Assembly (NCBI GenBank): GCA_004151065.3
Contig: NWUY0300045756.1
Coordinates: 22,227 to 44,604 of the forward strand
DNA from: Larix sibirica
Lineage: Eukaryota; Streptophyta; Pinopsida; Pinales; Pinaceae
Direction: 5' to 3'
Length of the DNA stretch: 22,378 nucleotides
Position numbers and translations under genes: made by a program. Positions 1-9,628 of this stretch are shown piece after piece. The notes beneath the pieces are model-generated. The model was not told the origin of the DNA. It made no database searches and worked only from the letters and a program-made list of their open reading frames with translations. Each line of letters opens with the position of its first letter. Position 1 is the stretch's first letter.

Positions 1-150
1 TTTTTAAACATCTAAAGCAACCCCCTCCCTGTAACCCTTTTATGGGAAAATATAATAGTGAATAACCAATTTATTATGACCGTTGTTTTCCCTCTTCAAA
101 CTGAGCAAAAATTTCCCAAAAGACCCAAAAATCTCCAGACTTGGTTGATA

Positions 151-246
151 TTTTGTCGATTTTTCCCGATTTTTGGCAAATATTTGCCGATTTTTGTCGA
201 TACTTTCAAAATATTGCGATTTTATTTCAAAATGCGATTTTTTCCC
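151..246. repeat. AT-rich stretch with clustered CGATTTT motifs
   Basis: The heptamer CGATTTT occurs five times in about 90 bases (near 157, 167, 188, 217 and 235), separated by short variants such as TTGCC and TTCCC. It reads as a degenerate short-period repeat and not as coding sequence; the overlapping open frame is low-complexity Phe/Pro/Lys. No element family is recognised. Confidence 0.45.
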
Positions 247-300
247 AGCAATAATATTGCCGAGCTGATAGCATCACGATTGTAATATCCCCTTTCTTAC

Positions 301-1924
301 TGCTAATATGTTTGTGTTTGCTGCTGTTGTATTTTTGGTTTGAAACTTCCGTCAAACACTTTGGCAACAGTACTTAGAGACCACTGTAGTGCCCCCTCCT
401 GCAAAGTCTGATTTCTTTGTTTGTTTTTATGATATGCTTGCTGGTTATAATTTGAGTTTCAGTCAACATTTTCAACTTGTAAACCAATAGAAATAAAGTT
501 ACTTGCATTACTCCAAGAAGACATCATAATGTGTCATGCAAATAATAGCGGATTCTTTAAGAATGTAACAATAGATTAATATTCAACACACACAAAGATA
601 ACTAACAGTTATAATAGCAGTTTGGCACTCTAGAGATTACTCAGATTTATTATTTTTTTCCTGACCTGTAGCTGTCAATGAATCTAAGACCCCTGTTGGC
701 AGCGGTCACCCCCTTCTTCAAGTTACGATTTGACTGAATCTTGGTATATGCAACTAGAAAAGGTCAGAGAAAGCGCCCAACTCACTGTTATGGCCCATCT
801 TCAATCAACAAACAACAACAAGAACCAGAGGTGAAGGTGAATATAGGCTCAACATCTTCCAAAATGGCTGTGCCATCCAAAATAATAGTGCGCCATCCCC
901 AATAACTGGGCTATGGTAATGAATGCATCCTCTTGCATCACATATGAAGGTGATGATGAAGAATGAAGGAGAAACTGAGTGATGTGCCTCTCTCCGTAAG
1001 AAATCTCCTCTGCGTTCTCCTTTGACAAATGCGCCCTCCCTACAATGGCTTCCCGATTTCTTCAAAGGGCAACGTTTTCCTTCTTGACTTAGAGTTTGAG
1101 TATGAAGCCCCCAAATCACCCTCCTTTAGCAGTATTACACAACCACATGAGGATGGTGAAAAAAACTCCACGTCCCACATAGGCAAGTGTGCCCTCTTCC
1201 CTAAACTCTGAAAACCCCTAAATCTTTTCGAATCTGCAATAAAAACTTGTTACCCTTCTTTGGTAATGAAGCACATTGAAAGATCTGAGCAATATTTCCT
1301 CTCACAATCAACTAGGGTGGATAGTTTCACCACCGAAACCAATTTTTTTCTTAGGGCTTTCGTCCCAAGAGCCAAAAGCCATAAGAGCTCTCAAATATTT
1401 TTTTTTCAAAAATAAGTCATGAATGAACGAGAGAATAGGTCGATTTGGTCTTTTATCCCCTCTTTTACCCTTTTTCGACCTTTTTACCCCTTTCCGCTTA
1501 ATTATTTAATTAATGTGACTTTATAACACCACTTTTTATTTAATTACTCAATGTCACCTTTTAATGTTGCTTTTCTGCTTGAATGAGATTAATAATCATT
1601 TAATTCCCTTTTTCGTCGACTGTAGCCTATGGGAATCAAATAGGCTAATAAGTAATCCGCCTAGAGATCATTTGGAAGGGACATTACTGTGATATGTTGT
1701 GATGTTGGTGATATATTGCCAATGTTTGCAACACAGCTCAAACCTTAGATCTAATCAACTTATCTGGGAAGCCTCCCTTGGCCTCAAAAGCTGGCCTAAA
1801 AGGGGGAAGCTAAGCACTGAGGTGATAGTGGTGTTTTTCTTCCGAAGTTGCACTTGATAGCGCTAGTGGATTGAGACTTTTCCACCTAAGTGCTAAATCA
1901 AGCTATAACAAGGAGTAATAGGGC
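301..1924. other. Intergenic stretch, no recognisable gene
   Basis: Short open frames on both strands between about 805 and 1211 have no recognisable motif and biased composition, and are taken as chance. The sequence is AT-rich with T runs. A GC-richer patch near 1760-1810 (GCCTCCCTTGGCC and neighbouring purine runs) looks like a piece of a dispersed repeat, but I cannot name it. Homology to the Penelope-like element that follows ends near 1930. Confidence 0.5.
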
Positions 1925-2830
1925 TAAAGAAAAGTGTTCCGTGAAAATGTTGTCCACCACATGGGATAAGGATGATTCCAAACCTGTGTTTAGTTTGTTC
2001 ATAGAATTTTCCCTTGGAGGTAAAGAAAGTAGATGTAAGGTAGATCTCAATGAGCTTTAGTGTCTTAGGGTCGACTAACTTGGAAATGGGGTTAAGAAAC
2101 TTCGGGAAGGTTTTTTTTTTGTGAATAAAGAAACAACTTCAAAGCTTACCATGATGCCTTGATCATCTAGATGGAGATTGTGAATTTAATGGATAAAGTT
2201 AGAGGAATCTTTATAAGTCAAGGGGTTTGGCTTGCAAAGGGTTGAAGTTTATCTGCTAGGAATCTGTCTAAGGCATAGGTAGGGGCTTCAATTGCACTAA
2301 CAATGGGTCAAAGAGGGTTGTCTTTCTTATGGATTTCAGGTTGCCCATAGATTTTTGGGTTTGAGGGTTGCGTGGATTAAGATGCTCTTTTATTGTATGG
2401 TCTAGGGAGGACATAATAGCTTTGGTAACTAGGTTAGTGATTTGGTTGGTAGGATTTCTAGAGAGATGTTTATAAGAGGAAGAAGAAAGAAGATGGAGTG
2501 ATTTAGCTTCATAGTCGGAGACGTTCATTTTTACAGTCCACATTAGCTTTATCAACTTTTATAATGACAAAATTTGGGTTATCATTAAGCTGACAAAGGG
2601 CTTGAAATTCATCTTTAGAAGGGTTAGGTTTGGGAAGTTTTCTAGAACGGAGAATACGAGCACAATCTTGCCCGATCTCTTCTACTTCATGAGTGGGGAG
2701 GTAGTGACTGATGGACTAAATAGAGCAAAGAATGTCCTCAATAGGAATGCAACAAGGGGCAATAGCATAAATAAACCCTTTTGAAGATGGATGGTAAAAT
2801 CGTTCTTGTACCTGGATCTTTGGAAATGAA
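1925..2830 (-). pseudogene. Penelope-like element reverse transcriptase, decayed fragment
   Basis: Reading the minus strand across three frames gives an ordered series of blocks typical of Penelope-like element (PLE) reverse transcriptases. First is KGFIYAIAPCCIPIEDIL (from 2781), then VEEIGQDCARILRSRKLPKP (about 2680-2620). Next comes NPNFVIIKVDKANVDCK (about 2580-2530), then PKIYGQPEIHK (2358-2326), and PIVSAIEAPTYAL directly after it. RT motif A reads VSFEVVSLFT (2149-2120), followed by KGKFYEQTK and SSLSHVVDNIFTEHF (ending at 1931). In the family, motif A is normally F-D-V-V-S-L-F-T, so the catalytic Asp has become Glu here. There are several in-frame stops (for example NPL*PIVSAI and CSI*) and at least three frame changes. 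The YxDD motif, the thumb and any GIY-YIG endonuclease domain are absent, because homology stops at about 1930. Upstream, an open frame continues to about 3000 without clear motifs. It is non-functional; the family call rests on motif recognition and not on a search. Confidence 0.85.
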
Positions 2831-3620
2831 ATAGTGTAAAGCTAATGATTATTTTAGAATTGCAGTTTCAGAAATGAGGTAGGAGGCCATGTGTTTTCTT
2901 GGATGTATTTTCTTTCTAATATATTGACCTCAAATGTGGTTGGGGTACTTTCCACTAGCAAACAAAACTTTGTTGTCAAAACATTTGTCTCTCTATATTC
3001 ACTTAACTGCAGGATTATGTGTTGTGTAGTGTTTTCTCTTCTTTATAGGTACTAGTTGACTTCTGAAGGTTTTTTCCTTGTCATGCCTTGTAACAGCACC
3101 AAAGGTTGAGCAAAGTGCAGGATAGCTCCTTTTTAAGCTCTATGTGCTATAAGGAAAATCTATTGAATCTAAACTATCAGAGCTTCTTGCTCCCATGTGC
3201 TGGAAGAATAAAACGGAAGTGCTATATTAGATGTTGAAGACCAAGAATAAATAGATGGATAAGATGTACAAGGTAGTGCAATTTCTATGTATGTTACCAG
3301 AAATGAAAAATTGGAAATGAAGCATAAAACAACAAGGAAAAGGGAGATGGGGACAGAAACCAGATGTGAGAAATGAAATGGAAGACGGCAACAGAAAAAG
3401 AGACAGGATCCAGAAGGTTTTGGGGTAAGAAATGGTTCCCTCCACCCCGGCTGTATATCATACACTCAAGAAATAATTTAGTGAATCTAAATTCATATTA
3501 TACACTCAAGGGTTTTAACTTTTTGTTTTGATTTTCTTTTCCTTTTTAATTTATGGTTGTTGTTAAAAAATATCGCCATGGGCAGAGAAATGCCCAAGAA
3601 ATAGTGTTTTAATCTAAGTT
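2831..3620. other. Intergenic stretch next to the PLE fossil
   Basis: The part to about 3000 keeps the PLE frame partly open on the minus strand and may be the diverged N-terminal region of that element. From 3000 to 3620 nothing is recognised. The overlapping open frames at 3169-3465 on the minus strand are Ser/Phe/Leu-rich and look like chance. The 11-mer ATACACTCAAG occurs twice, 40 bases apart (near 3460 and 3500). Confidence 0.4.
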
Positions 3621-3730
3621 GCCAGGGTACCCGTACCCGGGGGTAGGGTACACGTACCCTTACCCGGTACTTGGGTACTTGTAAGGTACGTCTCCTACCC
3701 ACGTACCCTGATGTACCCTACTGTACCCGA
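3621..3730. repeat. Dense GTAC / GTACCC cluster
   Basis: Ten GTAC tetramers lie within 100 bases (3627, 3633, 3648, 3654, 3667, 3675, 3686, 3703, 3713, 3723); six of them are GTACCC. GTAC is self-complementary, so the block has many small inverted repeats. It begins at CAGGGTACCCGTACCCG. That start resembles the CAGGG-type terminal repeat of hAT transposons with subterminal binding-site repeats, but no matching opposite end was found in the window. Confidence 0.6.
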
Positions 3731-3791
3731 CAGTTGGCCGAAGTACCTGAGACATTTGTCACGGATTCAGGGGACATTGATTGAGGAGGAG

Positions 3792-3888
3792 ATGGGGTAC
3801 CCCTGTTTTGGGGACGCCTGGGGATGCCTAAGGATCAGTTTTGTATGGGGAACCCTTGTTTTGGGGATGCCTAGGGACCAATTTGGTA
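3792..3888. repeat. Imperfect 54-bp tandem duplication, GC-rich
   Basis: Two successive units share the pattern TGGGG(T/A)ACCC(C/T)TGTTTTGGGGA(C/T)GCCT followed by GGGGATGCCTA or AGGGACCAA and TTTGGTA-like ends. They start near 3792 and 3846. The duplication lies just inside the GTAC cluster, so both may be subterminal repeats of the same DNA transposon. Confidence 0.5.
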
Positions 3889-5106
3889 TGAGCCCAACCA
3901 GTTTTGTGCAAGTGACATTAAAGTCAGTAATATTAAATTCTCAAAGTAAAAGTAAATTTTTAACATTGCCATTAATTGTTTATCATGTATAAGGGTATGG
4001 GATTGGCATTTAATCAAGCACATCAACCCCTCTATGGATCTTCATTTTGGTGGTGTTGATTGTTCAACTCCTCTATCATGGCCTTCATATACCCTTCACT
4101 CAAACAAAATCACTTATTAAGCATAGGAACATTTTTTCTTTAACTTATATATATATATATTGAGAATTTGTTAGAGTTGACTTCTCTCCCCAGTGTAGTC
4201 ACCAAGAATTTCGATATTAATTTTTGTTTCCAAAGAAATAACAATTAAACACTTAAATAGGATTAAACAATAGTGAGCATACACTCAAAAGAACCCAAAT
4301 GCCAAAGCAACTATGTAATTGATCCTAATAATCCTAATTAAGTTGATAACATTACTAGTCTGATTAAGCTCCAAAAATGTGTTGAGCTGGTTTACCTTGG
4401 GTACCATCCTCAAAATGAGGGGAAGTGCCTAGGAGTTTTCCCAAGAATGCACATTCCAAGGANNGTTGTGTAACTTTATGTAACATGCCATTCCCATAAA
4501 AAAAAATGCAAATGATGTAGGTTTAAACAAAAAATATTAAATTATATCGATCCATCTTAAACTTAGATAAAGCCCAAGATCAATATTTGGATGAGTGATT
4601 TTTTTTTAATGTGTAATAAATTTAAGATAAAAAAAAGTTTACACCTTAAAAATTGGATCTCTCTCAACACTTCATAAATCCAAGAATTATAATAAATCTA
4701 TACTGATTTATATCAATCATTTATACTGATTTATATCTATCATTTAAAAGAAGACATGAATCCCATAAACTTGGTTTTATTTTAATGGATATAAATTTAA
4801 AATCAACATCAAATCTCTATGAATTTATGGCTTCTGTTTACACACCACAGCACCTAATTATTTGAAATACAGATGCTACGCATAAATTTCTTCTCATATA
4901 AAGCTGGACTGCCTGCACAAAACCTGAGATGATAAAATCCATCGATGAGTTAAAGGAGAATTCATTCACAATAATTCAGGTGGGCTAGCGATTATAGACA
5001 GAGTGAAGATAGAATTTGAGTAGCATCCACGTATAGTTATGTTCGAGCCCTAAGATTAATTAGCTGAAAAAACAAATACAAACAGAATATCGACAATAAT
5101 CTGATA
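3889..5106. other. AT-rich intergenic DNA downstream of the protease gene
   Basis: There is no coding signal. It contains a short (TA)n run near 4147-4160, a two-base N gap at 4463-4464, and several A or T runs. Stretches near 4560-4800 are strongly AT-rich, as expected for intergenic DNA beyond the 3' end of the minus-strand protease gene. Confidence 0.5.
4699..4744. repeat. 23-bp direct duplication
   Basis: The unit TATACTGATTTATATC followed by ATCATT occurs twice head to tail with a 23-base period and one A/T difference. It is a simple local duplication in AT-rich DNA. Confidence 0.7.
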
Positions 5107-5112
5107 TTTATT
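5107..5112 (-). terminator. Candidate poly(A) signal of the aspartic protease gene
   Basis: The minus strand reads AATAAA here, about 240 bases beyond the stop codon of the protease gene. That is a normal 3' UTR length in plants. Plant poly(A) signals are loosely defined, so this is only a candidate. Confidence 0.35.
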
Positions 5113-5353
5113 ATAAACAGAAATTTACAATGAAGGGGAATACAGGTTTATAGCAAAGCCAGATGCATGTGATGGACTTCCAATGTGACACAGGGTGGAG
5201 TTGTTAGATGTAGAACTTCATTTTTGACGATATCCTCACTCCAAAAGAAGATAGCAGAACTCAAAGTGCAGAACTTAAAGCCGCCATTGAAGTTCAATTA
5301 AGCACAGAGCTTGGTTGATACAAGATTGAAAAGAGTAAATTGTGTATTTGATA

Positions 5354-6838
5354 TTATTTGGTTGTTGGAGTACATGTTTTTGGCTGAAATCCAATTCTTT
5401 CTTTCTCCACATCATACACAACATGGAGGTTCTGTTGTTGATAATTGCCCAAAACTGCAGCAGGTCCATTCACTTCATCTCCACTGCTCAAAATGATCAG
5501 GCATCCCACTGCTGTAGCAGCAGTATCACTAGAACTAGTCCTAGTAGCATCATTAGGATCAGACATCATAAACATATAATTTTCTGCAGGAAGTGTGATT
5601 GTAGCATTGTTCTTGAAGTGCAATGAAAAGGTTGGGAACACAGGAGAAGACCCCTCTGCAGTGGGTAGCTCATAGCAGAGGTCCATTCCCGTGGCGGCCT
5701 CATATTCAACAGACCTGATATACCGAACTGTGGACTTGAGCTTGTTTAAGACTCTTCTGTGCAGAGATGCAGGAAGCATGGTGAAGGTCGTACCAGAATC
5801 AATAATCAGTCCACCATTCCCTTCCTTGTCAAATTTAGTCAGTCTAGATGGGAGCTTGAGCCTCTGACCCCCTATGCTGATTCCTTCGATACCCAAGTAG
5901 TAGAAATAAGGATACCTTAAATTATTCATCATTGGTGTATAGTGGACATTACCTTGCTTGGGGATTGCGGATTCTCCGAACAGAAGAGGGCTGGAAACAT
6001 GGAGATTGTCATCAAATCTATGGCTGACAAGGCAGTAGGAGAAGCCCTTGTTCCCCACTTCACCTAATTGGGCATTGAAGGCCAGGACTCCTCTGCCAAA
6101 TCCTGCAACCCCTACGGGCTCTGATAGTGAAATTCCTGCACACCCAAATGTGAAATTTGTGATTTTTCTAGTACCACCCTTGGATAAATGGACTGAGAGC
6201 CTGTCTCTCATCAGTTCACCCCTTAAGCTGCCATCCCCATAGGCATAATAAAATGCAGGGCAGGGGTTCAGGCAGGGATCCATGTCAATACTTTCAAATG
6301 GGCATCCTGCCATGGTGCAGATATCTTTGGGGTTATCTGAGTTGTGAATGGCAGAACATGAATCAGAGCTGCAATCTACAGGCCTGCTTGAATTAGACAG
6401 AAATGCTGAGAATGTGGGGATGTCTGAATCCTTGCACATAATGCACTCAAATGAAGGCTTTGAGGAGTTTGCAGAGCATGGAACCCATACAAGGTCACTT
6501 CCAGTGTCCATGAAGACTTCCAGTCTCTGCTGCGAGTTGCCCAACATTAATGGCATTATGTAATCACTTCCTGCTCTCAGAGGCAATGAGAAGTCCATTG
6601 AATGCTTCTTATGCCCGTGTCTGTTTCTTCTCAGAGAATGAAACCTACTGGAACTTCTCTTGCTCGAAACCCTGAGCAATTCAAAAGAATTCATGGCCCT
6701 CATGTTCCCAAAGCCTCTGTGCTTCAAACCCACCACCAAATCACCTCCATTCTCCTCCAAAACACAGACATACTCCCTCCAAATTTGGCTCAAACAGAGC
6801 CAACACAGCAAACTCCGGAGTAAATTAGATGAACCCAT
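5354..6838 (-). CDS. Nepenthesin-type aspartic protease (family A1), intronless and intact
   Basis: A pepsin-like aspartic endopeptidase of 494 residues, predicted to be secreted. The N-terminus has a short hydrophobic stretch (about 5-19) that could be a signal peptide, then a basic propeptide-like segment to about 90. The first catalytic motif is DTGSDLVWVPC (Asp111) and the second is IIDSGTTFTMLP (Asp347). The flap tyrosine is in YYAYGDGS (Tyr200). The block LGNYQQQNLHVVYDVEKERIGF sits at 463-484. A cysteine-rich insert after the first motif (Cys121, 132, 135, 156, 161, 174, 179, 189, 193) is the hallmark of plant nepenthesin-like enzymes. The blocks FECIMC, AGCPFESID and EPVGVAGFGRGVL recall the Arabidopsis At4g16563 protein, also a single-exon gene as I remember it. 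Possible N-glycosylation sites are Asn124, Asn149, Asn228 and Asn411. All catalytic elements are present and no break is seen, so it is probably functional. The first in-frame Met gives a family-like length; Met46 or Met49 would remove the signal-like segment. The physiological substrate is unknown. Confidence 0.93.
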   Translation of the reverse strand: MGSSNLLRSLLCWLCLSQIWREYVCVLEENGGDLVVGLKHRGFGNMRAMNSFELLRVSSKRSSSRFHSLRRNRHGHKKHSMDFSLPLRAGSDYIMPLMLGNSQQRLEVFMDTGSDLVWVPCSANSSKPSFECIMCKDSDIPTFSAFLSNSSRPVDCSSDSCSAIHNSDNPKDICTMAGCPFESIDMDPCLNPCPAFYYAYGDGSLRGELMRDRLSVHLSKGGTRKITNFTFGCAGISLSEPVGVAGFGRGVLAFNAQLGEVGNKGFSYCLVSHRFDDNLHVSSPLLFGESAIPKQGNVHYTPMMNNLRYPYFYYLGIEGISIGGQRLKLPSRLTKFDKEGNGGLIIDSGTTFTMLPASLHRRVLNKLKSTVRYIRSVEYEAATGMDLCYELPTAEGSSPVFPTFSLHFKNNATITLPAENYMFMMSDPNDATRTSSSDTAATAVGCLIILSSGDEVNGPAAVLGNYQQQNLHVVYDVEKERIGFQPKTCTPTTK

Positions 6839-7598
6839 ATATGAAAATCAGACAAACACTCAGAATAAGCAAATGGGCATTACCCAAATGTTATGAACCT
6901 CCTCTGGCTGTTCTATTGACTTCAAAAAATTCATCAAAGTGGACCTGAGAATCTCAGAAGCCTACACTGGGCAGCTTCAGCTTCCCAATGATAATGGGTC
7001 AGTGCTGGATTAATTAATGGAGCCAGTAGAACATTGAAGGCCACTTAAAATGCCGAATAATCAATGCACAAGGGATAAAATGCTTCAAACCAATCTTCCG
7101 TGGCCGCTCTCAACAGCACACACAGGGACCAATTTCACCTAAAAGGAACCCATAGACATCATAATTTGACTAGAAGTCTTGCAGTGAGATCTCTGATATT
7201 TTCGTGGGAATTTAACACATTGGTAGTAATAACTATCCTGATATCTTACCTTAAATTGACATAAATTGACCTTTGCCATGTTCTCAAATCGTTGTAAATT
7301 ATAATCAAGTGATATGGGGGAAATGCTTTCCTATTACCTTCCAATTACTGTAAAATCAAACTTGAAAGAAAAACAGTAAACACTATACAAGATAAATGCA
7401 TCTTCTGATTTAAGCTCTTTATTTATGAAAAATTTATTAACTCATTTGCAATTTTCTTGATCTCTTATGCTGTAGTTTTAGCTTTCATTTCAATACTGCA
7501 GTTTTAATTGTTGCAAAAGCACGAGTTACAACAGTTTTGTTCTATGCACGTGAAGCATATCCTGCTTTCTCACACTTGACAACATGGTACATTTGCAG
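6839..7598. other. 5' flank of the protease gene; no clear core promoter
   Basis: This is the upstream region of the minus-strand protease gene and should hold its promoter. A CATATATGG element lies at the start codon and is too close to act as a TATA box. A CCAAT-like ATCATTGG occurs on the minus strand near 6990. No convincing TATA box is visible. Beyond 7150 the DNA is AT-rich and featureless, ending in a pyrimidine-poor TTTGCAG just before the exon-like segment. Confidence 0.4.
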
Positions 7599-7914
7599 AA
7601 TGCCTCCTTACTAATGGACCTTCAATAGTTGCTTCATTGCGGGGAAAGATTCTTGTTGTGTACCCTAACTATGTTGGAGACATCAAACATGGCGATCAAT
7701 ACCACAGCTCTAAATTCAGGAGTAACTACAAGGATGTTGAGAATCCTTGGGTTACATACATTGTAAATTTTAATGAAAATATTAATGGTGCTGATGTAAA
7801 AGTACTTTTTGCTCATGATGGGACCCCTGCAAGTACTCCTGAGGTTGTTTTGGGAACCAATGGTTCTTGCATGGACATTATGTCTTCCCAACAGGCAACT
7901 GATAATTCACAAAG
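7599..7914 (+). other. Exon-like open segment of unknown identity
   Basis: An open frame of about 105 codons lies between a plausible acceptor (ATTTGCAG ending at 7598) and a plausible donor (CAAAG|GTCAGT, GT at 7915-7916). If the donor is not used, the frame ends at a stop eight codons later. The peptide has a normal globular composition, with blocks such as GKILVVYPNYVGDIKHGDQ, NPWVTYIVNFNENINGADV and KVLFAHDGTPASTPEVVL. It therefore looks more like real protein than like decayed repeat. I do not recognise the family. A matching acceptor (CCCTATGCAG ending near 8177) would keep the frame open to the stop at 8395-8397, but that stretch looks less protein-like. This could be one exon of a gene with long introns extending out of the window, or an isolated gene fragment captured by a transposon. 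Confidence 0.4.
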
Positions 7915-9628
7915 GTCAGTAGTTCGTTAAGATGAAATGTGTGGTTCTAAGGCAACCGTGTTCATTTTTATTGTTACAAAACACAATAAAATCTGTTCCT
8001 ACAAGTACTTATGTAGCCAGACAAAGAGACTAGGCGGTGGGAAATACACATAACTATTGACTATAATTGTTGGAAACCATATATATTTTCTTTTGATGTA
8101 GACAATCATATTATTTTTCCAGTTGTGATCATACACTGTAGTTTCCTTATTTATGTTTGGGCAAATTCCCTATGCAGAAGGCAAGAAGTCAATCTCTGTT
8201 TCAACACTCCCTATCAGTTATCAGGAGAATTTTCATGTGTAGCTGCCAGCACTCTCTCTATAGTTAGTTTTATTTTATGTGCAATTAAGGACCCCTGTTT
8301 ACTAATACTGCTGGCTGTCACCAATTTGGAAAGTCCCCATTGTGCAATGATGATTGTCAATTCTATTAACACTTTTTTCCTTACACCAATCTCCTAATAT
8401 ACTTCTGTCCATCCATATAGTTCTTTAGATCCTAGTCTATGGGTATCCAAGAATCAAAACCATGAATAGTTCTATTGGGAGACATTTCTGTGATTCTGTG
8501 GCTAAATGCTTACTGCTTCCAAAAGAAAAGCTCATAATAGGAAGTCTTTTTCCCACAAAATGCACCAATTTAACCCGTAATGCACCCTCCATCTATTTTG
8601 CTTGCTACGTCTATTGAGCTGTTTATGGATGATCTCAACTGCTTAGAGTTAGTCTTACACCCAATAGTGGCAATAAGTACTTCCTAAAGTGATCCATAAA
8701 CTAAAATCATAATCAGAAGTACTCACAATATTCCTACTACATTATCCAAGTTAGGTAATACTTCAGCAACTTAGCTGTCAACACTACGATCCTATCCCTT
8801 TTCCTTGTTTGTCCTACACTGGATAAACCTGCCCAGTATTGTCAATCTGTTACTATTGTGGTAAACATGCTTTAAAAGTTTTAGATATGCTGTCCTATGA
8901 TCCTATCTACTTCCAAGAATGGTAAAATTCATTGACTTAGCGCATGGGACTCCTATAAATTCTTGGCTTGCTATGTTTTTAAATGTTAATGCATTGAATT
9001 GTCATTTCAACAACCTTCTTCTTTGCTGCTCCATAAACCTTCTCCTTTTCTTGTGAGTAGCCAAAAGACAATCATGAAAGTGCATATCTTTATCTTTGTA
9101 ACAATTAACATTCAATTTGAACAATGCTATCAACCTCAACTCAAACTCAAAAGGGACATATCTGGCTGCAAAGGTTCGAAAATCTGTTAGTTGCATTTAT
9201 CCTGCTTCCTATAACTTCTGTGATAAGGTTCCTTGAATTCAGTCTGAGAGAGAGCATGCACATTCATATTTAACATGAGAGAGTAGAGAACAGGGAACAA
9301 TGATATATTATTGTTGCAGCAAATATGCAAGAAGATTAGCCCAACTTAGGCTGCCCATATACAGGCTCACATACTGCACGTTCTCAGACAGATTATTGTT
9401 AGAGTGGTAACACAAAATATATTTATAGGAGTCCTAATAAAGTGTTGTTATGTTAAGATGGTCATAATTAATGTTAATGACCTAGATCACCTATAGGTAG
9501 TGTTATCACAAAACTTGTAGCTACTTGCTAAAGGTATCCTATCCAGGAAGGCAGAGAGGGAAAGTAGCTAAAGATGTGACAATCAATGATCCTGTTCCCC
9601 AAGGGTAATACTGGTTGTCACCCTGAAC
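7915..9628. other. Intergenic or intronic DNA, nothing recognised
   Basis: There is no convincing coding sequence. The open frame at about 8175-8397 is discussed as a possible continuation of the exon-like segment, but its Leu/Ile/Ser/Thr-rich peptide carries no motif. A GGTTCGAAA near 9172 recalls a tRNA B box but no tRNA fold surrounds it. Short open frames near 9000-9196 on both strands are taken as chance. Confidence 0.4.

Noticed and set aside
805-1211. Opposed short open frames
   Set aside because: Both are short, overlap on opposite strands and show no conserved motif.
9168-9182. tRNA-like B box (GGTTCGAAA)
   Set aside because: The rest of the B box consensus, the A box and the cloverleaf stems are absent.
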